From Aphanomyces cochlioides (lineage: Eukaryota; Oomycota; Saprolegniomycetes; Saprolegniales; Verrucalvaceae): a DNA stretch of 64,000 bases. The notes beneath the pieces were generated by a model that worked only from the letters and a program-made list of their open reading frames with translations, was not told the DNA's origin and did no database searches. Shown piece after piece: positions 45,032-56,673 of the stretch. The stretch lies in contig JAHQRK010000012.1 in assembly GCA_019828595.1 (NCBI GenBank), forward strand, positions 1,674,001 to 1,738,000, read 5' to 3'. How positions within the stretch are numbered: the stretch's first letter is position 1; each line of letters opens with the position of its first letter. The position numbers were made by a program, and so were the translations under genes.

Positions 45032-46039
45032 GGCTCAACGGAAATCGGAAATGACTTGCTCTCTATGGACTTTTGTATTTCCATAAGACCGTCATTCCAA
45101 GATACCAACATTCTTAATGTCCATCATTCTTTCTCCTTGAATTCACCATCTTGGAGGGATGAAACTTGAGAATGCTCGCAGGTTTCGTCAACTTGACTGT
45201 GAGTCAGCTATAGCCCAAGAGATGAGCCACAGTCCGAATGGCATTGCCACGTGTCCACACGAGGTTATATCGCTATATTCCATAAAAGGTTCGAGCTTGA
45301 AACGTGGTGACCCACTGCTGTTTCGAAGCTTGGATATCCATTATTTCGAAAGCAAAGGTTTGATATTGCAGCTACGTGCTTTCGTTCATGCTGCCCTTAG
45401 ACTGTGGAAATCGACCTTGGGAATTATTAAGATGCCCTTCGGTTTCACCATGGCGAGCAGTGAAGGGGCAGCAATTGGAAGAAGCAACTTGCTGAAACAG
45501 ACAGTCCTGCCATCATTTCGCGTAGATTCGAGCATTTTTCAGCGCGATATAAGACGCCTTGTCCATCAGTCCATGATGAATTGTCCTTGGTTGATTAGCG
45601 CCACAAGATTTCCAATCTGGGTGCATCCACACCTTCGTGGAGCATGAGCTTGACAGCGACTTCACTAACGATCTCGCAAATCTCTCATGACATGTGTGAC
45701 AGGATTGTTGTCTTCTCGAAGTTTCGAGCACGACGCATCCTATTTGAGATTTCAGCCAATCAAAATAGATATTGACAAAATAGATCCAATCAAAATTCAT
45801 ATTTGTTTTGATTGGTTAAAACCATTAATGGTGCTGATGGTATACGAGCCGTACACTTGTGTCAAGAATGTACAAGATGTACTTGTATATGTCCTATTTA
45901 AATTGGGTTGTACGGTTGAAATGTACATTGTACGTACACTTTGGACGATGTCCATGGATGGGCATTCCTGGCCACATCCCGAGCCGTTGGAATCTTCAAC
46001 CCATTTTGTGAATTCTAAGCAAGCAAGAAGCACATCGCC
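45032..46039. other. Region upstream of mtHSP70, with CCAAT boxes and unresolved frames
   Basis: About 1 kb. A plus ORF from ATG 45159 (162 codons, MKLENARRF) and a minus frame ending at 45598 (LMLHEGVDAPRLEILWR) both look partly coding, and neither could be completed. From 45750: CCAAT boxes in both directions (45756, 45784, 45812), seven GTAC cores (45851-45937) and a heat-shock-element-like GAATCTTC near 45992. Confidence 0.4.
45754..46000 (+). promoter_or_regulatory. Putative mtHSP70 promoter: CCAAT boxes, GTAC cluster, HSE-like site
   Basis: CCAATCAAAAT occurs twice directly and once inverted within 65 bp. It is followed by seven GTAC cores and a GAAnnTTC dyad about 45 bp before the ATG. 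GAAnnTTC is the core of heat-shock elements. Function is inferred from position. Confidence 0.45.
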
Positions 46040-47992
46040 ATGTTGCGCACTACCACCAAGGTATTGAAGCCAACTGTCTCGTCCGCTCGCGCCTTCTCGG
46101 CTGCGACGGGCACGGAAGTCATCGGTATTGACTTGGGTACGACCAACTCGTGCGTTGCCGTTATGGAAGGCAAGAACCCCCGTGTGATTGAAAACTCGGA
46201 AGGTGCCCGCACGACTCCTTCGGTTGTCGCCATCTTGGACAATGGTGAACGCTTGGTTGGTATGCCAGCTCGTCGCCAAGCTGTCACCAACCCTTTCAAC
46301 ACTTTGTACGCTGTCAAGCGTTTGATAGGCCGTAAGTACAACGACAAGGAAACTCAAGACGTGTCCAAGGTCGTGTCGTACAAGATCGTTCCTGGAACGA
46401 ACGGAACGGATGCCTGGGTCGAAGCTCAAGGCCAAAAGTACTCGCCTTCCCAAATTGGTTCCATGGTCTTGACCAAGATGAAGGAAACTGCGGAAGGATT
46501 TTTGGGCAAGACCGTCACGCAAGCTGTCGTTACCGTCCCTGCTTATTTCAATGACTCGCAACGTCAAGCCACCAAGGATGCCGGTAAAATTGCCGGTTTG
46601 GACGTGTTGCGTATCATCAATGAACCTACTGCCGCTGCTTTGGCCTATGGCCTTGAAAAGGCTGATGGCAAGGTGATCGCCGTCTTCGATTTGGGTGGTG
46701 GTACCTTCGATGTTTCCATCTTGGAAATTTCCGGCGGTGTGTTCGAAGTCAAGTCCACCAACGGTGATACCTTGTTGGGTGGTGAAGATTTCGATGAAGA
46801 ATTGTTGCGCTTCTTGGTGTCAGAGTTCAAGCGTGAATCTGGCATTGATTTGAGCGGCGATGGTTTGGCCATGCAACGTCTCCGTGAAGCTGCCGAAAAG
46901 GCCAAGCGTGAATTGGATGGTTTGGCCCAAACCGATGTCAGCTTGCCTTTTATCACTGCTGATGCCACCGGCCCCAAGCACTTGAACATCAAGATCACCC
47001 GTGCCCAATTCGAAAAGTTGGTCGGCCACTTGATTGAACGTACCTTGAACCCTTGCAAGAAGTGCGTCAAGGATGCCGGTGTCAGCAAGGAAGAAATCAA
47101 CGAAGTCATCTTGGTCGGCGGTATGTCCCGCATGCCTAAGGTCCAACAAAGCGTTGAAGAATTCTTCGGCAAGCGCCCAAGCAAGGGTGTGAACCCTGAT
47201 GAAGTCGTCGCCATGGGTGCTGCCATTCAAGGTGGTGTGTTGCGCGGTGACGTCAAGGATGTCTTGTTGCTCGATGTCACCCCATTGAGTTTGGGTATTG
47301 AAACTTTGGGCGGTGTGTTCACAAAGTTGATTCCCCGCAACACGACCATCCCTACCAAGAAGTCGCAAGTGTTCTCGACTGCCTCGGACAACCAAACCCA
47401 AGTCGGCATCAAGGTCTTGCAAGGTGAACGTGAAATGGCCGCTGACAACAAGTTGTTGGGCAACTTCGACCTCCAAAACATCCCCCCTGCCCCTCGTGGT
47501 ATCCCTCAAATTGAAGTCACTTTCGACATTGATGCCAACGGTATCGTCAATGTCGGAGCCCGCGACAAGGCCACTGGCAAGGAACAAAGCATTGTCATTC
47601 AATCGAGCGGTGGTTTGAGCCAAGACGAAATTGAACGCATGGTCCGTGAAGCCGAACAAAACGCCGAAGCCGATGCTAAGCGCAAGGAGTTGATTGAAGC
47701 CAAGAACGAAGCCGACTCGTTGGTATACTCGACCGAAAAGACCTTGAGCGAACACGAATCCAAGTTGGATGCCGAATTGGTCGAATCCGTCAAGTCGAGC
47801 ATGCAAGCCGTGCGTGATGCCATGGAAAAGGAAGACGTCGCTGTCCTTAAGGCTGCCTTGGAAGACATGCAAAAGGCCAGCATGAAGATCGGTGAAGCCA
47901 TCTACAAGCAAGGCAACGCTGAATCGAATGACGACAAGAAGGACGACAAGGAAGATGTCCACGATGCTGAATTCAAGGACAAGAAACCCTAA
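46040..47992 (+). CDS. Mitochondrial HSP70 (DnaK type)
   Basis: Matrix chaperone driving protein import with TIM23 and folding proteins. 650 residues in a single exon. The N-terminus [20 protein letters not shown] is a presequence. HSP70 signatures are intact: [31 protein letters not shown] and [14 protein letters not shown], with [19 protein letters not shown]. There is no EEVD cytosolic tail, and the end DAEFKDKK is of the DnaK/mitochondrial kind. Codon use is highly biased (TTG for Leu, AAG for Lys), as expected for a highly expressed gene. TIM21 of the same import system lies 3 kb upstream. Confidence 0.96.
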   Translation: MLRTTTKVLKPTVSSARAFSAATGTEVIGIDLGTTNSCVAVMEGKNPRVIENSEGARTTPSVVAILDNGERLVGMPARRQAVTNPFNTLYAVKRLIGRKYNDKETQDVSKVVSYKIVPGTNGTDAWVEAQGQKYSPSQIGSMVLTKMKETAEGFLGKTVTQAVVTVPAYFNDSQRQATKDAGKIAGLDVLRIINEPTAAALAYGLEKADGKVIAVFDLGGGTFDVSILEISGGVFEVKSTNGDTLLGGEDFDEELLRFLVSEFKRESGIDLSGDGLAMQRLREAAEKAKRELDGLAQTDVSLPFITADATGPKHLNIKITRAQFEKLVGHLIERTLNPCKKCVKDAGVSKEEINEVILVGGMSRMPKVQQSVEEFFGKRPSKGVNPDEVVAMGAAIQGGVLRGDVKDVLLLDVTPLSLGIETLGGVFTKLIPRNTTIPTKKSQVFSTASDNQTQVGIKVLQGEREMAADNKLLGNFDLQNIPPAPRGIPQIEVTFDIDANGIVNVGARDKATGKEQSIVIQSSGGLSQDEIERMVREAEQNAEADAKRKELIEAKNEADSLVYSTEKTLSEHESKLDAELVESVKSSMQAVRDAMEKEDVAVLKAALEDMQKASMKIGEAIYKQGNAESNDDKKDDKEDVHDAEFKDKKP

Positions 47993-48337
47993 GTCACGTA
48001 TTTTTAAAGGCAGACAATAGAGTTGTATATATGGCGCACACGTCGTATCACTGAACCTCTCTCGTCTGCTCGATACGTAGTGAGACTGCCACTGCTTGCT
48101 GCATCGACGGGGGATTTCTGGCCCCAGCCCTTCACAGCATCATATAGGAAGTACATCGAAGTCAGTTCGTGACTGCCATCGTTGTCTTTGAGAATACTCA
48201 CAGGTCAACGTGAGGCTCCGCTGATTTGCTTTTTGTCGTGCCGACTAACGAAGTTGATTACGCTAGATGTTCAAGTTAAGTTATGCTCTGTGGACAAAAG
48301 ATAGGAAGATATGAAATGCAAAGTTAAGATTTATAAA
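47993..48337. other. Intergenic region between mtHSP70 and pirin (convergent)
   Basis: 345 bp. A minus frame of 65 codons ending at 48004 (LTSMYFLYDAVKGWGQKSPV) looks faintly coding but lacks a clear start. No other feature. Confidence 0.3.
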
Positions 48338-49234
48338 CTAGCGACGAGAATGAGCCAATTGAGAGATCTTGGATTGCCACGCCGCGGCGTTTTCAAAACC
48401 ATTTCGGCCGAGTTGGTAGTCAGCAATCGTTTGTTGCAATTCACCGCGAGTCGTCATGACAAATGGGCCGTATTGCTCAATAGGTTCACCGATAGGCTCA
48501 CCAGAGAGCACAACGCATTGCATGGGGCCACCAATAGCTTCAATTTCAATTCCGTTTTGGCTGTCCTCCTTGGTGAGGAGCACAACGGAGTGGCTTTCGA
48601 CGGATTCACCACCGATTTTACCCGAGCCAGAGATCACATACACAAACGAGTTGTGCGAAGATGGCAATGGGTGGAAATGGGTCGCAGGGGCCGAAAACAA
48701 GAAGTGCACGTAGGTGATGGGATGGTTCGTGAAAACATTGGATTGCTTGCCCATGGCTTCCCCGGCAATCACGATGGCTTCGACATTGCCTTCCTTAGCA
48801 CGAGCCAAGCCAGAAGCAGGGATTTCTTGGTACTTAGGTGCGGTCATCTTGAGCTTGGCTGGCAAGTTCACCCACAATTGAAGGCCAATGGCAGGAGTGT
48901 CGTGGCTCAATGGCATTTCAGCGTGGACGATGCCGCGGCCAGGGCACATCCATTGCAGATCGCCAGGGTTCAATTCTCCGCGGTGGCCACAAAAGTCTTC
49001 GTGGACAAACGAGCCTGGCGAGTCGGGCAACAAGTACGTGACTGTTTCAAACCCACGGTGAGGATGGTCTGGGAATCCGCCAGGCAACGTCACGTTGAAT
49101 TCATCAAGCATAAGAAATGGATCCAAGCGGCGGAGCATGGGATGGCCGATAGATCGGCGCACAATAGCGCCGACACCTTCACGTTGAGCGATCGAGACGA
49201 AGCTCTTGGCAGCGCGTCGAGTAGTTTGAGTCAT
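48338..49234 (-). CDS. Pirin-family protein
   Basis: Bicupin iron protein; pirins act as redox-sensing nuclear cofactors or quercetin dioxygenases. 298 residues, single exon, from ATG 49234. The first cupin carries the metal ligands: HPHRGFETVTYL (two His) and GRGIVHAEMPL (His and Glu). Further family segments are LDPFLMLDEF, LQLWVNLPAKLKM and the second cupin VYVISGSGKIGG. The N-terminus MTQTTRRAAKSFVSIAQR could be a weak mitochondrial signal. Length matches the family. Confidence 0.92.
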   Translation of the reverse strand: MTQTTRRAAKSFVSIAQREGVGAIVRRSIGHPMLRRLDPFLMLDEFNVTLPGGFPDHPHRGFETVTYLLPDSPGSFVHEDFCGHRGELNPGDLQWMCPGRGIVHAEMPLSHDTPAIGLQLWVNLPAKLKMTAPKYQEIPASGLARAKEGNVEAIVIAGEAMGKQSNVFTNHPITYVHFLFSAPATHFHPLPSSHNSFVYVISGSGKIGGESVESHSVVLLTKEDSQNGIEIEAIGGPMQCVVLSGEPIGEPIEQYGPFVMTTRGELQQTIADYQLGRNGFENAAAWQSKISQLAHSRR

Positions 49235-49656
49235 GATTGTATGCTGGAGTGGTCAAATTCCAAAGTGACCTCCATATCAAAACAGCCATAACAAGCTCCT
49301 CAATTGTGATTGGGCAGGAAGTTTCTTCCTTTGTCCCAAATCTGTCTTGTACCAATCTAATCTCCACGCGCCGCCGCGACTGCCAGCCTTGCGCTTCGAC
49401 ATAGACTTCTAAGCTTACCAGCTCAATATGTATACTTTATCTATGGAATACCGCAACTGGAGGTCTATGCCGTCCCATCGACAATGGCCCCAAAGTGGGG
49501 CAAAGCCATTTAGATGGATAGGTGGAAGAAACTTCCAGGTTTGACCTGGCATGTATCTTCCAGCCATGGCACGGCGGAAGGAAAGTCGCAATGGATCTGC
49601 AGTCCATTCTCGCTACCGTCTATCGCGCTGGACTTAAGAGGTAGAATAGAAGAAGG
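49235..49656. other. Divergent promoter region, pirin / coiled-coil protein
   Basis: 422 bp. A reverse CCAAT-like box near 49305. No gene recognised, although the real start of the coiled-coil gene is not certain. Confidence 0.35.
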
Positions 49657-52600
49657 ATGAAGTGGGGACAATTGTTGGAGTCTGCGTGTCGGAGTTCGTG
49701 GGGTGAAACTGCTGTAACCGTTCATGATCCAAGCGGTTTCATCGGCGGTGGCTTTCCCATGGACGCTCTAACGCTGGAAGAGCTCATGCCTGAAGTGGCA
49801 AATGTATTTGCAAGACAGGAGGACGCCTTTTCCAACTGCATGTTGATCATCTCGACGACGATTGCCAAACAGGAAGAAGAAAATCGATTGAAAGCGAGTG
49901 TGGAGGAAATTCTCCAACTACGAGGTGACGTCAAAAAGTCGACCGACTTGATCAACGAAAGCAAAAAGATGATCCAGCGACTCGAGAAGACACAAGCTCG
50001 ACTATTGGAAGAGCTGGATGAACTCCGTCGAGAGAATACCGAGAAGGATGCCATGCTCGAGAGATTACTCGAGCAACAAGAACAACACTTGGATGAGTAC
50101 GATAGCCACTTAAAAGAGCTCGACGACCGCTTTGACTACGTGTCCAAGATGCGCATGGAACAAAAAGAATTGCAAAGTCGCGTTGAAAAGCAAGAAAAGA
50201 ATTACGCCGAGCTCCAATTTGGTGTCGCAATGCTCTCGAAATCAATCGGCGATGAAAGCGATGGCGCTGGATCTGGCGCTTCCCCCATCGTAGCCCCCGT
50301 GCCCCTTGCCCCTCCTATTCAACGATCAAGAAGCGGACGTAAAATCCCTATGGCAAAGTCAGGCTCTGCAACGCTTCTAAACGGCAGAAAGCTCTCCAAA
50401 GCTGTGACTAGACTACCTCCAAACGACGTTCTCTTCCCAACCACAGCTCATCATCCCCCTGTTGAGCACTATACGACCAGCTACATCCAGCCCAGTAGCG
50501 GTACAGCAACACCAACGAAAGTGTTCCCTGTAACGAGAAAGCCCTCGGGGGATGCCCTCGCTCAAGTCGATTCAGAGTTACTGGTCAGACAAGCTTCGTC
50601 AATCTTTCGACCGCTTTCTCCTCCGCCAAAGACTCCTTTGCTCGATGAACCAACGCCTTTGTCGCCAAAGTTATCATCAATCGATCTGCTGAGCTTTGAC
50701 TTGCAGCCATCCAGTAGTCGTGATGTTGAACTGGAAAGAAGACCGTCAGCTGACGTCAACGTGGCTACAAATTTTTATGCCTTATCCTCCTCACAAGTCC
50801 AGGAAATCTCCACGTCAGATCCCGGCGCGACAGCTTCGCTGGAAAGCAGCAGAGAGGATATGAAAGTGTACAACAATGACAGCATTGAAATGACCGAGGC
50901 ATTGCCCACGCAGCCAGCTGCACCAACTACTTCGAGACAGTCAAGCGTGCAGCACATGGAAATCTCGGCACCTGCGCCACTGAACCACGAGGACAGTCTA
51001 TCACGAGAATTTGTTAGTCAAGAGAGCCAAGAGAGCTCTGGCCAAAGTACCAGTGAATACCACCAGCAAGATGCATTAGAGCCGAATCGTAGCGAATTAA
51101 TTCCTCAAGCTTCACCAGACATGGAGACACCAAAGCTAGCCACTGCAACGCCGCCAATTACTCAACGCTTGGAGGAATCTCCACGTGTCTTTGATGACCA
51201 CAGCCCATCTCCAAGACTGGACGAAACTCTTGGAACCACACTGCTCGTCGATGAACTTTTGCAACTTGAAGAGACTCCACAACAGATGCAGAAGCCTCCT
51301 CCACAGCACCACGAAGTAATTCCACACGAGGGTACAACCACGAGCCAGACTCATAACATTCAAAGCGAGATTGAATCCACGTCACAATCTCAGCAGCAGG
51401 AGCTTCCTCCTACTCGGTCGGTTGAAAGCAAACCCGATCTTTCAGAGACACACAGCACAACTACTACGACAAACAAGACACTCGCACAAGAATCGCATCA
51501 AAAGCAGCAACTTAAGCGTCAGCATACGTCAACTGAAAAAGATCCCCACAAGAAATCCTCGACGGAGCAAAAGAAAGCAAGCACACCAAAGGCAGCAAAA
51601 GCGACGACCAAGACAGCGGCGACACCAACGACGTCCGTTTCAAAGCAAGATACGAAGCGTGAGCCAGTCACAAGGAAGAAATCAGCAAAGGCAATCAACG
51701 CGAGCGAGGACACCGTCGTCGCTCCAATCTCAAGTAATTCCTCCTTTTCGTCACTGTGGTGACAAGGAATTTCAGGTTCTCGTGAAGAATCAACTCAGCT
51801 AGAGACCGCTACGTCCTCAAGTAGCATCGACTTTGTCACGACCTCTAACTTGCAATTTAGACAAAGCCACGGGCATAAGATCGAGCGAAGAGTACCATTA
51901 CTTGTGGCACTGGGCCTACTCGAACATCGTCGTCCTCTCTCGCATGCATGTAAACGAAGCGTGCCGATGCAATGAAATACGATGACCGTAGGGCAAACAT
52001 AATGTGCAGCAGCTCTTCACGGACGAAAAGAAGGACACGGTTGCATCGCGCGTTCGTCAAATGGAGGAAACGGTCGGTGGCATGCGAGCCATCGTGGATT
52101 CCCTCAATGACCACTTGGGAACTATCCACAATGTCAAACAAAACATAGAAACAATTCAAACAACTACAATGGAACTTCACAACGGGATGGCCAAGATGCA
52201 ACGCGCCTCCGAGGAGACATCGAATACGACCCAGAGCTTGACAAACCAACTGCAGAAGCTTGATAGCTTCGTTCAGGAGCTCGTCCAAGGGTACAAACCC
52301 CGCTGTGCTGAGATATATTGACTCCTCATGCAGGTACTCAGCTGCGATGAACAAAACGCCGCCAAAACCTGCAACTCCTCGACCTGTTGAGCCCACAGTG
52401 ACTTTGGCCGAATTCCAAAACTTTCAAAGCCACGTCGCCCAACTTGGTAAGCTAAAGAGTTTGCTTCGCTTAGGCGTTTTGTAGAAACGACGTTGGCGCA
52501 GCTTGATCCATTCATGGCAGAATTCCGAAGTGCTCGAGACCAAGCAAAGAGAGAGCTCCAAGCTGTTCTGGCATCTCAAACGTCGCAAGCTAGCTCGTTG

Positions 52601-54145
52601 GAGAAAGATTTGATCAAAACCAACGACGACATGCGCAAGAGATCCCAGGAGCACAAGAAAGAGCTGGAAGAACTCACTGTTTATGCCAACGATGTCGTTG
52701 ACCGCTTGTACGTTTGGATCCAATTCTTCGCCGAGACGTTGCATGTGGCTTTTGCAAACGAGAGTCCTGCCTCTGGCACGATCCATCGCTGTACACTTAT
52801 CAAGATGTCCAAGTCTTGACGGGAAATCTCTTCTAGTGCTGATTGCAGTGTTTCGAGGCAAGTACACATCCCTCAGTGCCAAACTCCTCTTGCTGGCTGA
52901 CCAGCACGCTGGCTTACCGATAGAAGCCCCAGCTAGAGCAGTCAGTGGCCATGCTGACGGTGCACCAAAGGTTTAATTTTGCGTTGAATGCAGTAAAATA
53001 GGCTTGGTCGACGTGAAAGATCGCGACGTGGACGCGTACTTGTCATCAGGTTTTCCCCTCCTTGCAACTCTTGTCAGTGCACTGGACAAGTGGGAAGAGA
53101 GGTCGTTGGCTACACCAATGATTCGCCTTGTGCGTGAAACACTCGTGGAAGCGAAGGCGATCACGTGCGTGAATCCATTCCAGCAGCGATTTAGCGCCGT
53201 CAATGCCAAGATTAATACATTGAACACTGAAGTTAGCGGTAATTTCACTTCGGTCATCATGGAAGCTAAAATACGTGTGGCAGAAACGAAGGCGGCGGTG
53301 GGAGTCCACTCGACTGAGATCCGCGAGCTCAACCATCTGCACACTGCCGTCAAGACTGTGACAACCAAAGTGGACTACGTTGTCAACAATACACAGGTTG
53401 AGTGTTGAGCGATTGCTCGAGGACGAATGACGTTGAGTAGATGATGATTGTCGAAGACGACTTGAAGAAAATTGTCACCAAACTCAATACTGAGCGCAAC
53501 CAGCTCAAGACCGACTTGGAAGCGGCCATCAAACAGGTCGCAAATTCATCCGTCGAGAAGGAGAAAGAGCTCGAACGAGAGGCAAGGAGAATGAGAATTC
53601 ACGAGTCTGTATGGACTATGTAGGTGACAATGCTTTCTGAACGAATGTCGTCAAAGCTGGATCGCGAAGAATTGGGCTTTGTACAGGAGAGCATGCAAGA
53701 CGGTACGCTAACCTTATATTGGACCGCCAGCTTAATGATGCGCAGCGATGTCAAGGCTAGAGAGAGAAGTCGTCTCCCACGATGAGTTTGTTGTGCTTGC
53801 TGATCGACTCAAGCGCAAACCTGATGCAAATGACATACGCACGTACGCCAGCCTTCCTGGGGACGTCGTTTCTTACTTGGAGATAGTTATATCCAGCAAA
53901 AGATTGCAGGATTGAAACTTCAGCAAGGAGAAGCGAGTCACGAGGCGCCACTGCTTGGTTCCGTGCCAGTCCGGTGCATTTCCTGCCAGAACGCGGTCGC
54001 CGCCAAACTGGAGCCTCACGCACAGCAGCAGCCATCTAAGAAGGAAGCAAAAGATGTGCTTCCATTCACAACGTCATCCGTGCGTCACGTCCAGAAGCAA
54101 AAGCTCGAAGCCATGCTCAAAGCCAAGGCCGCCATGGACAAGTAG
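49657..54145 (+). CDS. Long coiled-coil protein with DUF4795/QRICH2-like C-terminus
   Basis: Multi-exon gene. Exon 1 (from 49657; an alternative start MDALTLEEL is at 49762) encodes a coiled coil (residues about 65-200), then a long Ser/Thr/Pro/Gln-rich disordered stretch. Later exons (52000-53630) are again coiled coil, for example VRQMEETVGGMRAIVDSLND and RDQAKRELQAVLASQTSQAS. The 3' end has LDREELGFVQESMQD and then a CxxC unit, VRCISCQNAV. That order, helical 'LD..E...' then a single CxxC, resembles DUF4795 of QRICH2, a sperm-flagellum protein. It ends AMLKAKAAMDK at 54145. Exon joints near 51760-52000 and 52700-53000 are approximate, and it could be two genes. Confidence 0.5.
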
Positions 54146-54179
54146 AGCATGCGGTGCATATCTTTGTGTTGTAGTCAAA

Positions 54180-54292
54180 ATCAATGTTTGATTGGTCAAA
54201 ATTATTCATATGAACCAATCCAAAGGCAAAAAATGATAATTTAGAGTCATCTGATTGGTTGATGGATTACAACCAACCAATCATTTGACATT
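54180..54292. promoter_or_regulatory. Cluster of four CCAAT boxes
   Basis: ATTGG at about 54189 and 54258 and CCAAT at about 54215 and 54280, two in each direction, within about 100 bp before the hydroxylase-sulfotransferase start. They are likely NF-Y-type promoter elements of that gene. Confidence 0.5.
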
Positions 54293-54306
54293 CAGGGAAA
54301 AAGTCC

Positions 54307-56645
54307 ATGCAGGTTGCGCCGCTGCCGATACTCGGACAAGTTCCGCTCAGGTAAGCTCCAAATGCAAGAAGAAACGAAATGAATGATCGCAATGCTAGCC
54401 ACAAACGACGTCCAACTGAGGTTCTGATTGCTGAGGACCCAAACATTGAGCTGACATGCGCTACGACTCGAGCCACTGATGTTGACGTCTCGGGTCTGCA
54501 AGCTGCGCTGCTCGCTCTGCCTGAAGCGCGCTGGTCCGAAGAGTACCAAAAGGTCCACAATGTATCGCTTCGACGTCCTTTTCACGACAAAGTGGGCGTG
54601 AACAAGGTTATTTGTATCTTCTCGGATAATCACTTGGAGAGCGTCTACATGTTGCCCGAGTGGACTCATTGGGAACCATTCATCACGCCTATTCTTGACA
54701 CGCTTTCGATTCCTTTGAATCGTGTCGTACGATGCCTCTTTGCTCGTATGCCTCCCAAGACTTTGATCCCTGCCCATCATGATAATGGTCCTTGGGTTGC
54801 ACGAACACACCGCATCCACGTGCCGCTTGTTACTTTTCCAGAGGTCGGCATCCTACAATTTGTCGAACATGATGTCAACTCCTCATCTTAGGTTGAATTC
54901 AAGAGCGGGCGTGATGAAGCATCCATGCAACGCTATGCTTTTAATGTCGGCACTGTCATTGAACTCAACAATGCAGCGAAGCACAGTGTGTATAATGGAG
55001 CCGACAAGTGGCGTATCCACATGATCTTTGATGTCCTTGACGAGACTGCTGCTCTGCCTCAAGTCATGTAAGTCTTTCCAAGGCATATACAGGATCGCTG
55101 ATGAATCTTCAGTACTCTAAAGGCGGGGCAGCTCTGCCGCCAAGTTCGTGGACGTGTTGAACTCGTCACAGACGAGCAACAATTGGACACAGATGCTGCT
55201 TCTCGCAAAGCTTTTGAGCTTTTGAATGCTCTGAAGAAGCGTATTCCCGCTGAGGTTTGCCTTGCTCTGTCCTCATTATGCTTTATCTTCGTGCTTAGCA
55301 TGGCGAACGTCTCGCAACAGCAGTTCGACATTTCTTCATTGAGCAAACTACCGCAGCTGAGTTTGGCAGCATCGTTAGGGAGACTTGCCCACCTCAGTTG
55401 ATCCAAGATGTCCTTGCTGTCCTTCGTGCTGTGGATCCTGTCATGGCCACCGAGGCTGAAACCGCTCTACGGCAATTCAACGGTCCATTCTACTGTATTC
55501 TTGGCGTCCAGAAATGCGGCACGACATCACTCTATCGACACTTGGGGTACATTTCCATCAACAGTCATTGCGTTAGAGTGGTTTCGTTTAGGCAACATCC
55601 CCTCGTCTTAAACGGCAAGCGGCGTGAACCTCACTTCTTCGACTGGTTCTGGACGCAGTCGAGCGCTCATCCTTTAACCGACGCTCAATACGAATCAGTC
55701 CGCGATCGTGTTCTGCAGCACTATGATCAATTGACCGACAAGACAATCGAAGACGGGAGCTCTTCAGCCTTTTCAACTCACGACATGCTGTAAGAACCCT
55801 CCGAGTGTAGTTGAGCTCATTCAACATCCAGATCCAAGTACGTGCTAGCGTTGCAAGCTCCGCTCGAAGAATTTTCGCCCTCAATGCTTCTAGCCGACTC
55901 AACACCGAGCTATCTACTCTATGGCACACCCATCGCCGTGCGCATCAAGCACGTGAGTTTGGATCATTCCATCCTTGATGAATTCATGCGTTTTGCTAGT
56001 TATTGCCGCAAATGCGCTTTGTCGTCATGTTGCGCAATCCAGTCCAGCGGGCGTATTCGCAATTCCACATGACCGCTGACCAAAATGGTACACCATTTCA
56101 ACTCAAGAATCGCCAAGCCGTACAAGGACGATCGTTTGAAAGTCTCATCGATGAGGACACGGTGCTTCTTCGCGTACCAGATTATTGCTAGCTGCTATCT
56201 TGACATCGTATGGTTAGGATGCCAAAGTAAACCCAAACTCCCTCTCTGGTTTTCAAGCGTACGCTGATGCCCTGCCACAAAGCCATGGTTGCCATTCATA
56301 CCTTGGTCGAGGACTTTACGCTCTCCAATTGCGCATTTGGTTTCAGCACTTCCCGCGAGAGCAATTCCTCATTCTCAATCTCGACGACATGGACACGCCT
56401 GTGAGTACTCAGGTGACAATTTCCACTCAGAAATGAAACTCATCTCATTGTTGCAGGCGACCCTCGACCGTGTCTGCGATTTTCTCTGCCTTCCACGGTT
56501 CGAGTTAGTTGATTCAAGCCGTCAAAACACTCGCGACTACCCACCGATGGATGATGCCACGCGCGACAGACTAAGTGCATTTTACGCCCCACACAATGCC
56601 GCTTTACGCGAACTTCTTCCAGACTTCCGTTTTGATTGGGACTAA
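54307..56645 (+). CDS. Fused aspartyl/asparaginyl hydroxylase-like and sulfotransferase protein
   Basis: The start is set at ATG 54307 (MQVAPLPILGQVPLS), spliced by a 48-nt intron (54351-54398) to HKRRPTEV; ATG 54379 is an alternative. The first half is an Fe(II)/2-oxoglutarate hydroxylase of the aspartyl/asparaginyl type: IPAHHDNGPWVARTHRIHVP, then NNAAKHSVYNGADKWRIHMI (second His and Arg). The second half is a PAPS-dependent sulfotransferase: 5' PAPS loop GVQKCGTTSLYRHLG near 55505, 3' loop FVVMLRNPVQRAYSQFHM near 56020, and a C-terminal YAPHNAALRELLPDF. Introns join the halves in frame. One at 54862-54891 is only 30 nt. Substrates are unknown. A gene boundary between the halves near 55080-55300 is possible but no stop is forced there. 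Confidence 0.72.
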
Positions 56646-56673
56646 TTTTGAGAATCTGTTTCCATTTGACGAG

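Noticed and set aside
45159..45647. 162-codon plus ORF as a real protein
   Set aside because: It starts with ATG but shows no domain and odd composition, and the opposite strand looks equally coding. Left unresolved.
46820..47962. 380-codon ORF antisense to mtHSP70 as a separate gene
   Set aside because: It mirrors a highly biased sense gene and has no independent domain. Open antisense frames opposite HSP70 are a known artefact.
51136..51385. Minus ORFs across the Gln/Ser-rich part of the coiled-coil gene
   Set aside because: Low-complexity coding gives open frames on the other strand by chance.
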